A stretch of DNA of 64,000 nucleotides. It comes from Zingiber officinale. Taxonomy: Eukaryota > Streptophyta > Magnoliopsida > Zingiberales > Zingiberaceae. Of the stretch, positions 20,472 to 33,964 are shown piece after piece. The stretch lies in the NCBI RefSeq assembly GCF_018446385.1, contig NW_024589857.1:558001-622000 (forward strand), read 5' to 3'. Position numbers and translations under genes: made by a program. Each line of letters starts with the position of its first letter. Position 1 is the first letter of the stretch. The notes below the pieces were generated by a model. The model did not search any database. It was not told the origin of the DNA and saw nothing but the letters and a program-made list of their open reading frames with translations.

Positions 20472-21076
20472 TATAGTTAATTTTATAGTAAAATATTAAA
20501 TTAAGTTATTTATTAAAATTTTTAAATAAATAAATTTCTATCATATTATTTAAGTTTGGTTCAAATTGTATTTAATTATATTTTATTATCATAACTTTAG
20601 TTATACGATTATCTGATAATCAGATAATCAAAATTATACGTGATAATTTGAACAAGCGTTTTCGATTAGTACAAGGAGCCTAATGCCCTAACCAGAAAGC
20701 TGCGCTTTTGCTTCCCTCGCCCACTCGCTCGCAGGCGTCGGCTTCCTCTACGCCGGCCGTCCTTCACTCTCAACTGCACTTGCTACGGCGTTCGCATGCG
20801 CTAGTACTTCTCTCCGGCGTTCGCTTCTCTTTTCCTGCATTGAGGACGCCCCACTCTCTCTATAGACCTGGTGAGCGCTGGTGTGTTTTTAGACCATAGA
20901 CGATGGAATAGAGCGCAAAGAATCATTTTTTCCGGTGAAAATTTTAAAATTTGAAGGCAGGTTGTGGAACGGAACAATTTTGGGCAAACCGTGAGTTCCA
21001 TACTTGTTGCAGGTCGCCGTTCCTTTCCTTTCGACGCCGCCCGTCGTCGTCTCAGGACCTGCGTCCCAACTCCTCG

Positions 21077-24000
21077 ATGCCGGAGTCTTCGCCACCGCTC
21101 GTTAACGCGAGCTCGTCCAACCGAAAGCATAAGAAGGTGAAACCTTCCAAAAGAGCAGCAGCGCCGGAGTCAAATCAGTTCGATTCGCTAGCCTGGAACG
21201 ATTCTCTTCCTTCTGAGGACCCCTTGTTTTTTATCGAGGGAAGCAGCGAAGGAGGTTCCTTTCTCCCTCTCGTTTTCTATTGTGCTCTGGTTTTATAACG
21301 TTGGTTCATGTTTCTTTGTGCTCCTAGTTCTATACTGCGTGGTTCTGTTTCGTGTAGGGTTTATTTCTTTGGAGGAGATCGACGAGTCAGTGTACGGACT
21401 TATTGGAGAGGTTCCCTCTGTGGAAGATGGAAAGAGTAAGAAGAAACTTAATTATGACTTGAAGTCGAAGAAGAAAAATTGGCAAAGGAATGAGGACGTA
21501 GAGATTGTGGAGGATGGCTCACATCTTATCAATGTGGAAGATGGAAAGAATAAGAAGAAACTTAACCATGACTTGAAGTCGAAGAAGGAGAAGAGGCAAA
21601 GGGATGAGGACGTAGAGATTGTGGAGGATGGTTCACATTTTACCAATGATGATAAAGGTGAGGATCCATCCAAAAGCAAAACGAAGAAAAGGAAGATAAA
21701 AAGGAATAAGAAAGATTCTGAAGAGAGTGAAAATTTAAAGGGTGAGTTTGTTTTGCCATTGCCACCACCTTTCTTTAAAATATGGAAAATATGGATTTGT
21801 TGATGTTGTTCCTGGCCTAGCAGACATAATCCAACAGAATTTTACTGGTGATGATGACAACGAAAAACTAATTCTTGATGAGGATGAAGTTTATGCTTGG
21901 AAAGAGTTAAGGCTTCATACCCTTCTTATCAAATCAATACGCCGACTCGGATTCAAGGAACCCACTCCAATTCAGAAAGCCTGTATTCCAGTTGCTGCTC
22001 ATCAAGGAAAGGTTGGATCCTTTTGATTAGCTTCTATGATTATATTCCAACTTCAATTACTACAATCAATATCATTTATGCATTAGCTGTTTTTTTCCTA
22101 GTTAGCTTAGTATTCTATGCATGCTTAGTATATAACTTAGTTTTGAATAGATTGATTAGTGATTTTTAAGATATGCCATTGTAGTTTAAGCCATTCTGGG
22201 GAATTTTCCCTTTGGTTATTTCTTCATACCTTATATTGGTTCACATATTAGCTACTGGGAATTCCCCTTCTGCCAATAGTCGTGATATTAATATTTGGGT
22301 GACTTTTCATTTTTAGAAACACTTTTTAATGATTTTTGTATTGTTTATGGTTAATCAGGATGTCATAGGTGCAGCAGAGACAGGTTCTGGTAAAACACTT
22401 GCCTTTGGGCTCCCTATCTTGCAACGCCTACTTGAAGAAAGAGAAAAAGAGGGTATATTCCTAGATGAAAGCAATACTTCAACTAAGAAAGTTTTTCACA
22501 AAGGTCCTCTTCGAGCTCTTATTATCACTCCAACAAGGGAACTTGCTTTGCAGGTGAAATGTATATTTGATCTCTTTTGCATTGGCAATAGTAAGATTGG
22601 GAACTACCTTTTTCTAAAAAGGAAGCTACAGAAATAAGCTGTAATTCATATATGTGTGTGTGTGTGGTATTTTGGAGTATTTCTTGACTAGGATACATGC
22701 TTATGAATCCTCCTTTTTGATATATATATATATATATATATATATATCCACTAATAAAGCTCTTAAAAACCATGTTTTAATTGCAAAACAAATTTAGGAA
22801 AGTCTCACTTTTGTTCTTTTTTCCTTTTGCCATCTGTCTTCATGATATCTAAAGTAAAGGGAAAATTCATAAAAATTAACTGTGAGCATTAGATGAAAAT
22901 TTGTTGTACTTGTGTAGGCAAGAAATGCTAGTTAAAATTGAATGAGCCCATGAGTTATGTTTGTAGAGTTTGCTCTAATTTAACCATTCATAACATCTTA
23001 GTTCTATATCATGATATAATTTGTCAATTCCTTAACTCACATGGCAGTAGATGTTCACCAGTCTTACCAGCATCTTCAACCTTTCCTCGTAGTTTATTGC
23101 GATGGTGTGATTTATAGCTTTATCTTGATATGTATATAGTCATTTAATAATTTGTAAACATATCGCCTTATTTCTTATATACACTTCTCTTCTTCCAGCT
23201 TCAGTTCTTGTTTTCTTAACTGTTTGTTTTGGCATTTCATCTTTCTCCCTGGACCCAGTATCTATTCTATTATTTTCTTAATGATGTTATGAACATGTTT
23301 AAATCTGAGCTAAAAGCTGGAGGCTAACTTCTCATATACATCTCTTTTGATTTCTTCATTTTCGAAATTATTTTTCATATTTTCATATCCTTGCATTTTA
23401 ACCTTACAATAGAGTGAATAAGCATCTTATTCTTTTCTGTAAATTCCTTATTGCACATGCCACTTGCTTTGCTTCTTCATGGTTTAGAAGGTAATAAACT
23501 GTTTGACTCCCTGTACCACTTACTTCCCAAGTGAGCTATTTGTTGAACTGCTTGCTTATTGTCTTCCTTCTAACTTTTAGAAGTACTTCAACCTTTTGTC
23601 CTTTGTTTACTCCTCTAGTAGACAGTGAAGTGCTATGCATCAATAGGCAGATTTTTTTTTTTTTGCACTAGTGTCCATTGCTTTCTCTTGCAACTCGCAA
23701 GCATATGAATTATGATATTCAAGTGTTGGTTACCTTGAACATATACGTTGGTCACCTTCTAGGTATCTAACCATTTGAAGGAAGCTGCAAGGTTTCTTGA
23801 TATTCAAGTGGTCACTATAGTCGGTGGAATGTCAACAGAAAAACAGGAAAGGCTTCTTAAAAGGCGACCAGAGATTGTTGTTGGAACACCGGGACGGTTG
23901 TGGGAGATAATGTCAGCAGGAGAAGAACATCTTGTGGAGGTTAGTTTTGAAGTTGTTTATGTGGAATATGCCCCTTGGTCACTATTGGTCAGTTAGTATT

Positions 24001-27000
24001 TGGATTAATAAGAGCTGTTTTTTAAGTTGTTTGGGAAAACCTAGAGTAGCATTTCTTCCACTGAGGAATGGGGGTAATATTTTTATTCTGTTATGTAAAA
24101 TTATTTGTTTGCTGATCTTTTGGATCTGTGGTGGCCACACATATATAAAACACAGACCAGCAAAAAAAAACTGCCTAATATTTTCCTTATTTCTTGTACT
24201 TTTAGACAATCCTCATATTTGATCCGGCATCTGTACTAGCAAGTGTTGGCTTCTCCTCAAATCTAAACATACTAATATTTTTATACTTGTATTACAGCTG
24301 CACTCCTTGTCTTTCTTTGTGTTGGATGAAGCTGATAGGATGATAGAGAAAGGCCATTTTCATGAGATGCAGTCTATCATAGATATGTTGCCCATGGTTA
24401 ATGGTTCGTCTGAACAAAGTGCAAAAGGGACTGCAATGTGCAAAACCGTTCCAAATTTACAGCAAAAGAAGAGACAGACATTTGTGTTCTCTGCAACAAT
24501 AGCATTATCTGATAATTTCCGTAGAAAACTTAAGAGAGGATTCTCTAGTTCAAAAACATCAAATTCAGATGCGCTGAGTTCTATTGAGACTCTCTCACAA
24601 CGAGCTGGAATAAGGCCTGATGTTGCAGTTGTTGACCTGACAAATACTGCGGTTTTGGCTCATAACCTTGAAGAATCCTTCCTCGAGTAACTCACTCTCC
24701 CTTTCATGCTTCATATTTGATTGGAATTTGCATTGATATTACATCCGGCAATTAGTCCCTCTCTCTTCTTTTCCAATATGATGGTCTTATTGTACTAGGA
24801 TTACATGCTAAAATGGATATTTTGTGTTACTTGGCTTCTTTTTTCTTTTTTCACTTTATTGAATACATTTTTATCAATGAATTGGAACTTCCTTCAATGA
24901 CCTACAATTGTCTAGCAGTTGGATTATTCGCCATGAATAATGGGTGGAGGCAGGGTAATTGTTGCTGAGCTAGTATTTTATGCTTGTCTCATCAAATCGT
25001 AGGCTACAAAATCGTTGCTTTCAGATAACATTAGAGCATTATGTCACATTAATGCAAGGCTTTGCGGACTTATTTGAACTGTAGCATTCTGATCTTAATT
25101 ATAAATATCTGATGATAATATTCTCCTTTCTTGTCTGTTAACTATTACATTTCATCTTTTACTAGATCCCACTTAATTTTTTTTCCTTTAGTTTTCATTT
25201 TTTATAATTTTTTTTATTGTTTTTATGGTTTTGATCAATCAGTTTGATATGATTGATAGTGAGGTTTTTGGCTTGGTGATCCTGATGCTGACCACATACA
25301 ATGGCTTGAGTGATTGCAAAGCTTGAATTTCCTATGTGTTATGAATGGTTTTCACTGCCAAAATTTATTTTTTTTATTGATCTGAGTATGTTCTAGAAGA
25401 AATGTGGTTCTTGCTTTCTTTGTTCCACTGAAATGACCTTTGAATGTGAATGAGAATTACTTACATGATAACGTATCCTCTTCATTTGTGAGCCTATATA
25501 AATCTACATTTGTAATCATGAGCATGAAACTAGAAAATAATTGATGAGGGGCATTACTCCTACATTGATAGTGGGTGGAGAGCCTACCCTCGTAGGTTTC
25601 AATGAGATGTCTAGCTTTCAAGATCCTCTTGAAAAAAATAAATAAAAGAACTTTTTTTGTGAGACTCTTCTAGACTGGATCATACTTCTACTTGTCCTCT
25701 AGTCTTGACCAATATACAAAAGATGCCTTCAGAATATTATGTTTAGATTTTTTTTACTGATGATTTTGTCCTTACAACTTATCATGTAACCTTGGTGAGC
25801 ATTATACAACATTCTCAGTTTTCACATTATGTATTTAATATGTATCATTTGGTATTTGCAGATGCAGGGAAGAAGATAAAGAGGCCTATTTATGTTACAT
25901 ATTAAGTGTTCATGGCCAAGGCCGTACTATTGTTTTCTGTACATCAATTGCAGCTTTACGTCGCATTTCTTCAATTTTGCGCATTCTTTGCATCAACTCT
26001 TGGACCCTTCATGCTCAGATGCAACAAAGAGCCCGCTTAAAGGTACTAGAAAATTCACAGTAATGGTATGTTTATTCTGATTATCTGATTACACTTTTGC
26101 ATGTTTGGAATCCTGACAGGTACTTGAATTCCTTGGACAAATGTTAATTTGCAACCAGAAATTTAGTTTGAAACATTGTTAGTTACATGAATTGTTTATT
26201 AGCTATATTTGATATTTGCAAATCTTATATATGAAGCCTCCTTTACCAATAGTAATCCTCTTCATACAATCTATTGGTATCTTTTCATACAATCTATTGG
26301 TATCATTTGGAACCAACTGTTAACATTTTGTAACATTTTAATATGTGTTTGCTTAGTGTTTGTTTTTCTTCTGTTTTGATATGATTGTTCCATTTGACAT
26401 GGAGCTGTTACAGGCCATTGATCGTTTTAGTGCAAATGAGAATGGAGTGTTGATTGCAACAGATGTTGCTGCTCGAGGTCTTGACATTCCTGGCATTCGA
26501 ACTGTTGTTCATTATCAGCTTCCACATTCTGCTGACGTATGTGTTAGGTTGTGCTTTTAATAAATATGCAATGATATTCGTAACTGAGGTTCTTTTTTGC
26601 CTTAGGTTTATATTCACAGAAGTGGAAGAACTGCACGTGCTTCTGCTGATGGCTGTTCTATTTCATTGATTTCTTCTAGTGATAAGACGAAATTTTTTTC
26701 GTTATGCAGATCATTATCCAAGGTGATATTTGTAGTTTTAATTTTAGTTAAATATCATGAAACTTGCAGCTTTTTGCTCTTGTCCTTTAATAGAGTTTTT
26801 TCGGGTGCATCATCCTCTAGTTAATGCTGATAGTAGCATATTGAAGAATGTTGAGCTCAGTGCATCAAAGGCACATGCCTCATGTGCCTTTCGACTGAGC
26901 CAGTACAAGATGCATGAAACACAATGTATTATGAGCCAGTTAATAGGAGCTGATAACTCATCATAAAATTTCAAATAACAAGTTAATTATGATGCAAATA

Positions 27001-30000
27001 TTATATAAGTCCTATTGCTTGTTGCATGTACTACTATTATGTGGTATGTTTTTATGCTCTTTTCATGTCTACAGCACTGGGCTGATTCTTCAATTTTAAT
27101 TATTCATGAAATCTTTTATGTGAATTTCCAGGAAAGCCTTCAGCAATTTCCTGTTCATAATGAATACATGCCTGAAATAATGAAGCGCCTTTCTCTTGCC
27201 CGTCAAATTGACAAAATTTCACACAATGTCTCCCAGGTGTGGAAAATTGTTATGTTTTCTTATCCATGTACTATTTGACTGGCATTATTGCTTCCTGTTC
27301 GTCAAAATGGGCATCGCCACTTGCTAACTTGCTTTTGTGATATGCTGTAACTTCTTATGGGTATATTGATTGTGAATAAGACATTTGTGTATTTTTCTTA
27401 TTTTGAGAAAGACTTGATGAAAAGAAATATCTGAATTCGAATTTTGAGAATGCAGGCTTGTTTAATATTCTATTAAAAGTGCATGCTAAAATGTATGTTC
27501 CAAGTTCAATTTCCAATTTCTTTATCTATTTTGAACACTAACATTCAGGCTGATGCAGAGAGAAATGAGCCCAGAGATTTTTGGAGTTCATATATTTACA
27601 GCAGGCATAACTTTTTTTAGAAATGATGGTCTTCACAGTAATAGCAAGATTTTCAGAACACATGTTCTACCAGAAATTGTTTGAACATTTGTCACAAGTA
27701 CCAGTAGGTAGACCATCATATATTTCGGTTAGTTTTGTTAGGAACCACCTGTTCCGGAAAATATACAGATATTAACTATACTATAGTACCATATGCTATA
27801 TCATTGTTAATCACTCCTGTGCTTCTAATGAAGTGATTGCTGGAGGCAATGCTGCCCTGTGATGCTGTTTCTGCCTTCGGTAAGATGCTTTGGTCCACCA
27901 TTGCCTCTCATCCAGTTATTGACATAGGAAAAGGCTCAGATTTCTCAATGCCGATCAACAGTAGTGGGCAGCCTTCATATAAAGCTAGATCCATTGTGAA
28001 TCCAAACCCATTAAACTTGTTATAACAAACTCATTCACTAATCCCAACTTGCTATCCTGTGAACTCATCTTCCTCAAGATGATGATCCATTGTGATCAAT
28101 AATAGTATTTTCCTCTTGTGTTTTCCCTTTTTCATTTCCTTGCACCAAGTCCACTTTAACTGTCCTTGTGTCAGATGTATCCGTACTAGATCTGTATCCA
28201 TTTAGATTTACTTACAATTGCCCTTGCTCATATTTGTAAGGCACGCCATCATGTGTTAACTTCTCAAGTTCTTGAACATCAATTCCCTCTGACCATTATA
28301 TACTCGTTTGGTTGTTAGGTAATCCAACTCCTCTAGTTGCTCAGGTTCACGTTGCTTCTCAGCCTGACATTTATGAAGTAGTTCCTTAAAAATCATCAAG
28401 CTTCTTGCGGGCATTTCGTCCATTAGATAACATCACGGTTAGCCGCTGGCAAGGTGTTTTTTTCACTTGTGCAATACACTGCAGTATATCATATTGCAGT
28501 TAGTACACTACCAAAGTGACGATTCTCTCGTTCTGTAGCATCTTTCCATCCGGTGTTAATGATATTAAATTTTGATGCTATTGAAATATGAAGATATTAA
28601 TTGAGAAAGGTTCGATTCTTAATTGTCTTTGTAAGATATTTAGTAAGAGTTTAAATTACTTAGAACAAGTTTATTTTCTTGTTTATTTACATTTTTAATG
28701 GTAATTAGTGTAGATTGTTCCTTTTCTCTGTGTAGGTAGATTCTTTGAAGTTCATACAATTTTACCAAATTAATTGACTGATATCTAGTTTGCTGATTCT
28801 ATTTTCTTGGCTGGCAGAGTTTGTTGCCTTCATTTTCTTCACGCTACACATTTCATGGAATATAATAAATGATATTCTTTGATGATAACAATACAAATTG
28901 GTTGTTCTGACTTAAATTCTTTAAGCTACAAATTGGTCTTAAGCCAGATCATGGATGGTATTGTCATGAGGATAGAATCAAGTACTTTGGCACATCAAGC
29001 ACAATAATGTTTCCATACCAGGTTGAATACACCTCTGAATGGTGTATTATATTTAAACTTGAAATTTCTTTTAATATGGTTTAGGTTGAGAACAATTATA
29101 GGGGTATTTATATTATTGCACCAATGAGTCCATCTCGGTTCTACTATGTTGCTGTCAAATTTTACACCTTCATCATGCCCTTTCTGGGCTCGCAGATTGC
29201 ACAATTGATGGAGCAAAACCAAGTATCAATGATGTATTTTAGTAGTTTTCTTCACTTTTTTGCCTATATTGCATATCCAGGAAAATGTGAAGAAGAAATG
29301 GCTTATGAGAAATGCTGAATCTTTGGACTTGGTAGTAGAAGAGAGCGGGAGTGAAGAAGATACAGTAAAAGGATATAAACAGAAGAAAATGAACTCTGTT
29401 CAACTGAAGAAGCTACAGCAGGTTCATTCTCATTTTGATTTATGGATATGTACCACTAAAATTTTTTATTCTTTAATTTGATAAGATCTTTGGACTAGTC
29501 TAGTAATGTCATATTTTGATGTTCGTGTTTGTGCGTGAAGGAACTGAATGATCACCTGAAACGGCCTCTCCAACCTAAAACATTCTCTCGTCGCTATTTG
29601 GCTGGTGTAAGTTTACGGTTTATTTATTCATCATTTATATATATATATATATTGGTAGTATTCATTGCAAGGCATTTTTCAATCTCTTCTTTATTGAAAT
29701 ACCTATCAATCTCAATATGCTTAGTGTGATCATGTTGTACTGGATGTGTGCAATGCTGATGGCGGATTTGTTATCACAACAAGGCTTCAGACTGCCACTC
29801 CTATTGAGTCATCTAGACTGATTTCAAGCCACAATAACTCTCATATTCCAAGTTCCATAGCTCTTGCCTTCTTATTTCTCCATATCAGTAAATGACCAAC
29901 TCAAAAACACAATGGAAATTGTGGGTGATAAAGAAACCAGTAAAATCTTTTACTGTTAACCAGCATGATTATAATAAACTCAGTTTCTTGTATGGTGGAA

Positions 30001-32361
30001 GGTGCTTGTCTTGTATTGAGTTTGACAAGTTTTAAATCTTCTCTACTGCAAACATATATTTTTTCTTTGATTTTATTTTTAAAATTACATTTCTCATTAA
30101 GTGATTATATATTTATAAAACAGGTTTAATTATTTATAAATTATATATATAATTAAAATATTTTATACCTACAAAAGTTATATTTGTGACATCTTTTTTT
30201 GAGTTTACAGTTCCACTAATAGATTTATCTATATTACTTAATATATTTATTCAAGCCTACCATTGCTGGTCCTAAGCCCGGATGAGTAATGGTGAGGGTA
30301 GCGTTGAATTCAAGCAAATGCCAATGAATGGACTTAATATATTTATTGAACATATAAAATGTGTTACATGCATAAAGTATAAAATATATTTCTAATGTCA
30401 TTTTCCTGGTTAACTCGTTTAGCCGGTTCAACGAGACCAAGCTAATGGCCTGGTAGGACCAAGCTAATGACCTGGTAGGACTGCCAGTTTTGTCCAGTCT
30501 GGTTTTCCAACCTGCGAAATGCACAGACCAAGCAACATCATTTACCTACCGTTGCAAATTACTGCATTTTTTTTACCATCCTTCAAATGATCATCGGATT
30601 GTAAGTTACATCATATGTATATGTTACAGTTAGATGGAACAGACTTTCATTCTTGATATTGTTGTTCATCTTGGACAATGTTTCCCTTAGATTGCCCAGT
30701 CGAAGGTATCTCTTTTCCTTGCATGACTTGCATAAGAGTGTTCACGTATGACTTGCATGATCTGCAAGTTGGTTATCTCCATGGAGAACCACCTGATGTT
30801 CACTGTAGGGAGAATTCCCCCCACCGATGGAAAAAACCACATTTCCCCTAATACCGACTCAAAATCCCACATATATATTGGTTTTGTTCCCAATTTTGTA
30901 ATCCATACACATGGTGAGTTGGATTTTATTGAATTTAAAAAATTGATGAGGTCTCTCCAAAATATTTTGGGTCAACGACCCTAACAATCTCTCTTGCACT
31001 CTACATCCTCTGCAGAAGGAAGGCAAGTCTTTTGGTGCACCCGTGATGAGCCTTGAGTTGGAATTGTCATGGAAGACATCACTATTGAGTTTGTTTTCAT
31101 ATTAATACTCATTTAATGAAGAAAACAAATGTTAATATCATTTTGATTTTAAAGACTGACAGCGAAATAAAATTTTGCATGTTGATTGAAGCACTTCATG
31201 GAATAAATCATTTGTGCATGCCTAAAACTTTTATGATGAAGTCAGTATTGGATAGAAGTTTAACAAGCTAGAGATTGATTTGGCCCCCTATATCCTTATA
31301 TGGCCAGAAGCAGATGCAATGTGGCCCTTCACTGTAAAAGAAAATGATTAATATGCATAGGTTCGATATTATGTTAGCACTTTTACACGAACCACTCAGT
31401 TTCCACCTTGAGTCTCTAAGATCTTTACTCTCTTATTGACAAGTATTATTTTGTTATTTTATCAGGCTGGTGTGTCTCCTCTCCTCCAGCAACAACTAGA
31501 AGAGTTACAAAAGTGGAATACTACTGAAGCAAAAAACTCTAATAGGAAACCTGGCTTTTTGGTCATCGGTCAGGATTTGGTCGAACCACTCCAGGCCCTC
31601 CGCAGCTCTGGTCACGAGGTAGCTGATTCTCTATAAAATTGTTCCTTTGTTAGATACATTTCTTGACAGTCTTGCAATGCTTTTTTTTCAGTCATAATGA
31701 AACTTGATCGTACATGTGACTGGACGATGATGCGAAACACTATTCGCTCTACACTTTTTTCTTAAGAAAATTATTTAGAAATATCGGTGGGATTGCAATG
31801 CATTGGATGCTGGAAAGTTTAACCTAAACCTGGGATTAAGTACTTGTTTAAACCCAACCCAAGCTCAAACATATACTAAGCAGACTATTAAGCAAACATA
31901 CCTGGGAAAAAAGAAGACAATCTTCTGTTTCTTATCATGGTTTGCTTTCCATGACCTAACACTTGTTGACTTGTCGAACAATACACACGGTTTTGCCTCT
32001 TTATCTATAGCTTGTCTATTTGATTCATCACTATTTTACTTAGATTTGTTCAACTTGTTATATGCCAGCTTATTGAATGTGTGATACATCACTTATCTTT
32101 TCCATTGCTCAATCCTCACCTATTTTCATTCTTATAGGTATGTGTCAATGTAGACAAACAGAAACAAATAAAGAGGGCGGCTGAATCCTTTAAACGCAAA
32201 AAACTAGAGGAGAAAAAGTGTATGTCATCATGTTCTATCTTGCACTAGCTTCCATTGGCATTTGACTATAAATTGATTCTAATGACCAGCATTTTGTTTC
32301 ACCAGGTGTCCGCGAGAAGCAGAGACAAGAAAGAAAAAAGAGAAAAGAAGGCCGCAAATAG
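21077..32361 (+). CDS. RH13: DEAD-box ATP-dependent RNA helicase, RH13/DDX24/Mak5 type (845 aa)
   Basis: Fifteen exons join in frame: 21077-21254, 21358-21741, 21821-22011, 22359-22553, 23763-23939, 24298-24686, 25862-26042, 26414-26536, 26606-26722, 27132-27236, 29281-29421, 29541-29606, 31466-31618, 32138-32219, 32306-32361. Every helicase motif is present: GFKEPTPIQ (about 231), AAETGSGKT (256), PTRELA (309), TPGR (358), DEAD (385), SAT (440), TIVFCTS (527), [10 protein letters not shown] (580), HRSGRTAR (610). Residues 60-190 are acidic and Lys-rich with a repeated segment, and the C-terminus is highly basic, as expected for a nucleolar protein. Mak5/DDX24 helicases act in 60S ribosomal subunit assembly. 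Length fits plant RH13 (about 830-840). The start is the first ATG after an in-frame stop at 20945. The last donor (32220) was chosen because it alone leads to the basic tail ending KRKEGRK. Confidence 0.93.
21430..21660 (+). repeat. Internal duplication in helicase exon 2
   Basis: A roughly 114-bp segment starting GTGGAAGATGGAAAGA occurs twice in a row (about 21420-21532 and 21534-21646). It stays in frame and encodes two 38-residue copies of a Lys/Asp/Glu-rich stretch ([15 protein letters not shown]). The two copies differ at several positions. Confidence 0.85.
22719..22748. repeat. (TA)n microsatellite in helicase intron 4
   Basis: Fifteen TA units; a short (TG)n tract lies nearby at 22652-22668. 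Confidence 0.9.
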
Positions 32362-32944
32362 TGGATTATTAGCTCAAGTAGTTGATCGACGAATTTCTTT
32401 TGGTTGACAGTTTCATCTCACATCTGGAAGTCAATTACAAGATCGGTATTCTCAAAGGAAGAACTAAATTAGAAACCTACTGAAATGTGTACAATCAGAA
32501 TGTGTTACAAAATTGGTATGCTGTCTAATGTAGGTTGGAGTGGAATTCAAAAGGTTCTGAGAGTTATCTTGAAGAATATTTATATAAATTTACAGCAATC
32601 TAGTTTTTTTTTTGTCTAGATGAGAATTTCTTCGATTGTAAAATTGATTGATGATAATTGCAACGGCCAGCCTCTATAATACAAAAACCAAATTCAATAC
32701 TCAAATTTTCAGTCTTAGTATCTATTGTGTATAATTAGGGTTCTAAGTTAACAAGCTTGATATGTTGTGCTTATTACTTTCTTTGTTTGTGAATATTATA
32801 ATTTCTATTATAATTCTGTAAGAATGAGAAATCAAAATAAGTTGTACTTGGAATCTTAAATGGAACGAATATTTTATTGATCAATTTTTGAGTGGAAATA
32901 AGGATACCTCGGTGCAGTTTCAGTTAACATGAGATCACGTAATA

Positions 32945-32978
<34 letters not shown>

Positions 32979-32994
32979 TCTGAACATCTTACAT
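32362..32994. other. 3' flank of the helicase gene
   Basis: Contains the presumed 3' UTR, ordinary AT-rich DNA and a (TTA)n microsatellite at about 32945-32979. No gene. Confidence 0.5.
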
Positions 32995-33600
32995 GTTTAG
33001 GCATCTGGATGTCTAGGTATCTCGATTCTTTTGAGAATCGAGGTACCTAGGCGGATATCCGGGCGCTTGAACATGTGAGGGGTATCTAAAAATATCAAAC
33101 ATGTGAGGGGTATCTAAAATTATATAGGGCAAGGATGTGTAAATTAAAAAAATTATATATAGAGAGTGATGATACGTCTTTTTATCCATGCATTAGTATT
33201 AATTTTTTTTTAATTTGAACCAACCTCTAAATTCTAAAATCTATTTGGTTTAACCCGTTAAAAAAATAAACAAACAAATAAAAACTACTGATTGTAAATG
33301 TTACCTGAAATCAATGATCTTTTTTCAATTATTTTTGTTTATCCTTTTTAAACTCCCGATTAATCACGAGGTATACAAAATGTGTAGGATAAGTTGTGCA
33401 GAATATCAAAACTCTATCTATATATATATATATAGAAAAAAATTTTAACCTACAGATCCTTATCCTGCATACTTCTGAACACTCCTCACATGACCAGGCG
33501 CTTGCTCAGGAACCCCGACTCACTTTTTTGAGTCGAGCACCTGGGCGAGCATCCAAATATTGAGTTGGAGCACCCGAGTGAATATCCAAGTGTCTAGACA
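32995..33600. mobile_element. Fold-back (long inverted repeat) element
   Basis: The left end (33000-33085) and the right end (33478-33600, reverse-complemented) share the order ACATGT, TAG, GGATGTC/GGATATTC, a small hairpin, GGGCGCTTG/AAGCGCCTGG, CATGTGAGG. Each arm carries its own hairpin: CTCGATTCTTTTGAGAATCGAG at 33021-33043 (positions given; arms CTCGATTCT) and an analogous GACTCACTTTTTTGAGTC at 33518-33535. The middle is AT-rich and non-coding. The class is uncertain; the termini are not sharply defined because a SINE sits in the right arm. Confidence 0.5.
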
Positions 33601-33617
33601 TGTAGGACACCCAGGAT

Positions 33618-33847
33618 GCCCCCACGGGCTGGATCAGCTGGAAGGGTGTCTGACGCTTGCAATGGAGGTTCAGGGGTCGAGGGTCGCCAGTTGCACACGG
33701 GCGTAAAATCTCGATTTGCTGCGCTTTAAATTCCACTCGACCCCCAGTCACCCCTCCTGTCCAGCTTAATCGTAATTTATCACCTCTGGATATCTGTGGG
33801 GCCAGACCCAGGGGGCCGCTAAGGTGACGGTTCCACTTTTTTTTGTA
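33618..33847 (+). mobile_element. SINE, family B, with perfect 18-bp target duplication
   Basis: ATGTAGGACACCCAGGAT occurs on both sides, at 33600-33617 and 33848-33865. The head has an A-box-like GCTGGATCAGCTGGAAGG and, about 45 bases later, a B-box-like GGGTCGAGGGTC. The tail is AGGGGGCCGCTAAGGTGACG, GTTCCAC, then T8. The same tail is seen in the two SINEs at 41887-42290. The head differs from those copies, so this may be a subfamily. Confidence 0.85.
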
Positions 33848-33882
33848 ATGTAGGACACCCAGGATTCTACAAGTATTAAAAT

Positions 33883-33888
<6 letters not shown>

Positions 33889-33955
<67 letters not shown>
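33889..33955. repeat. (TA)n microsatellite, about 33 units
   Basis: An uninterrupted run of TA dinucleotides, self-complementary and likely to be length-variable. Confidence 0.97.

Positions 33956-33964
<9 letters not shown>

Noticed and set aside
27546..27620. Extra helicase exon after exon 10 (acceptor CATTCAG, then an open piece)
   Set aside because: It runs into a stop after about 24 codons with no good donor. Direct joining of exon 10 to 29281 keeps phase and fits the family.
27837..28025. 62-codon frame in helicase intron 10
   Set aside because: No recognisable domain and no splice context; possibly an old retroelement scrap, but not supportable.
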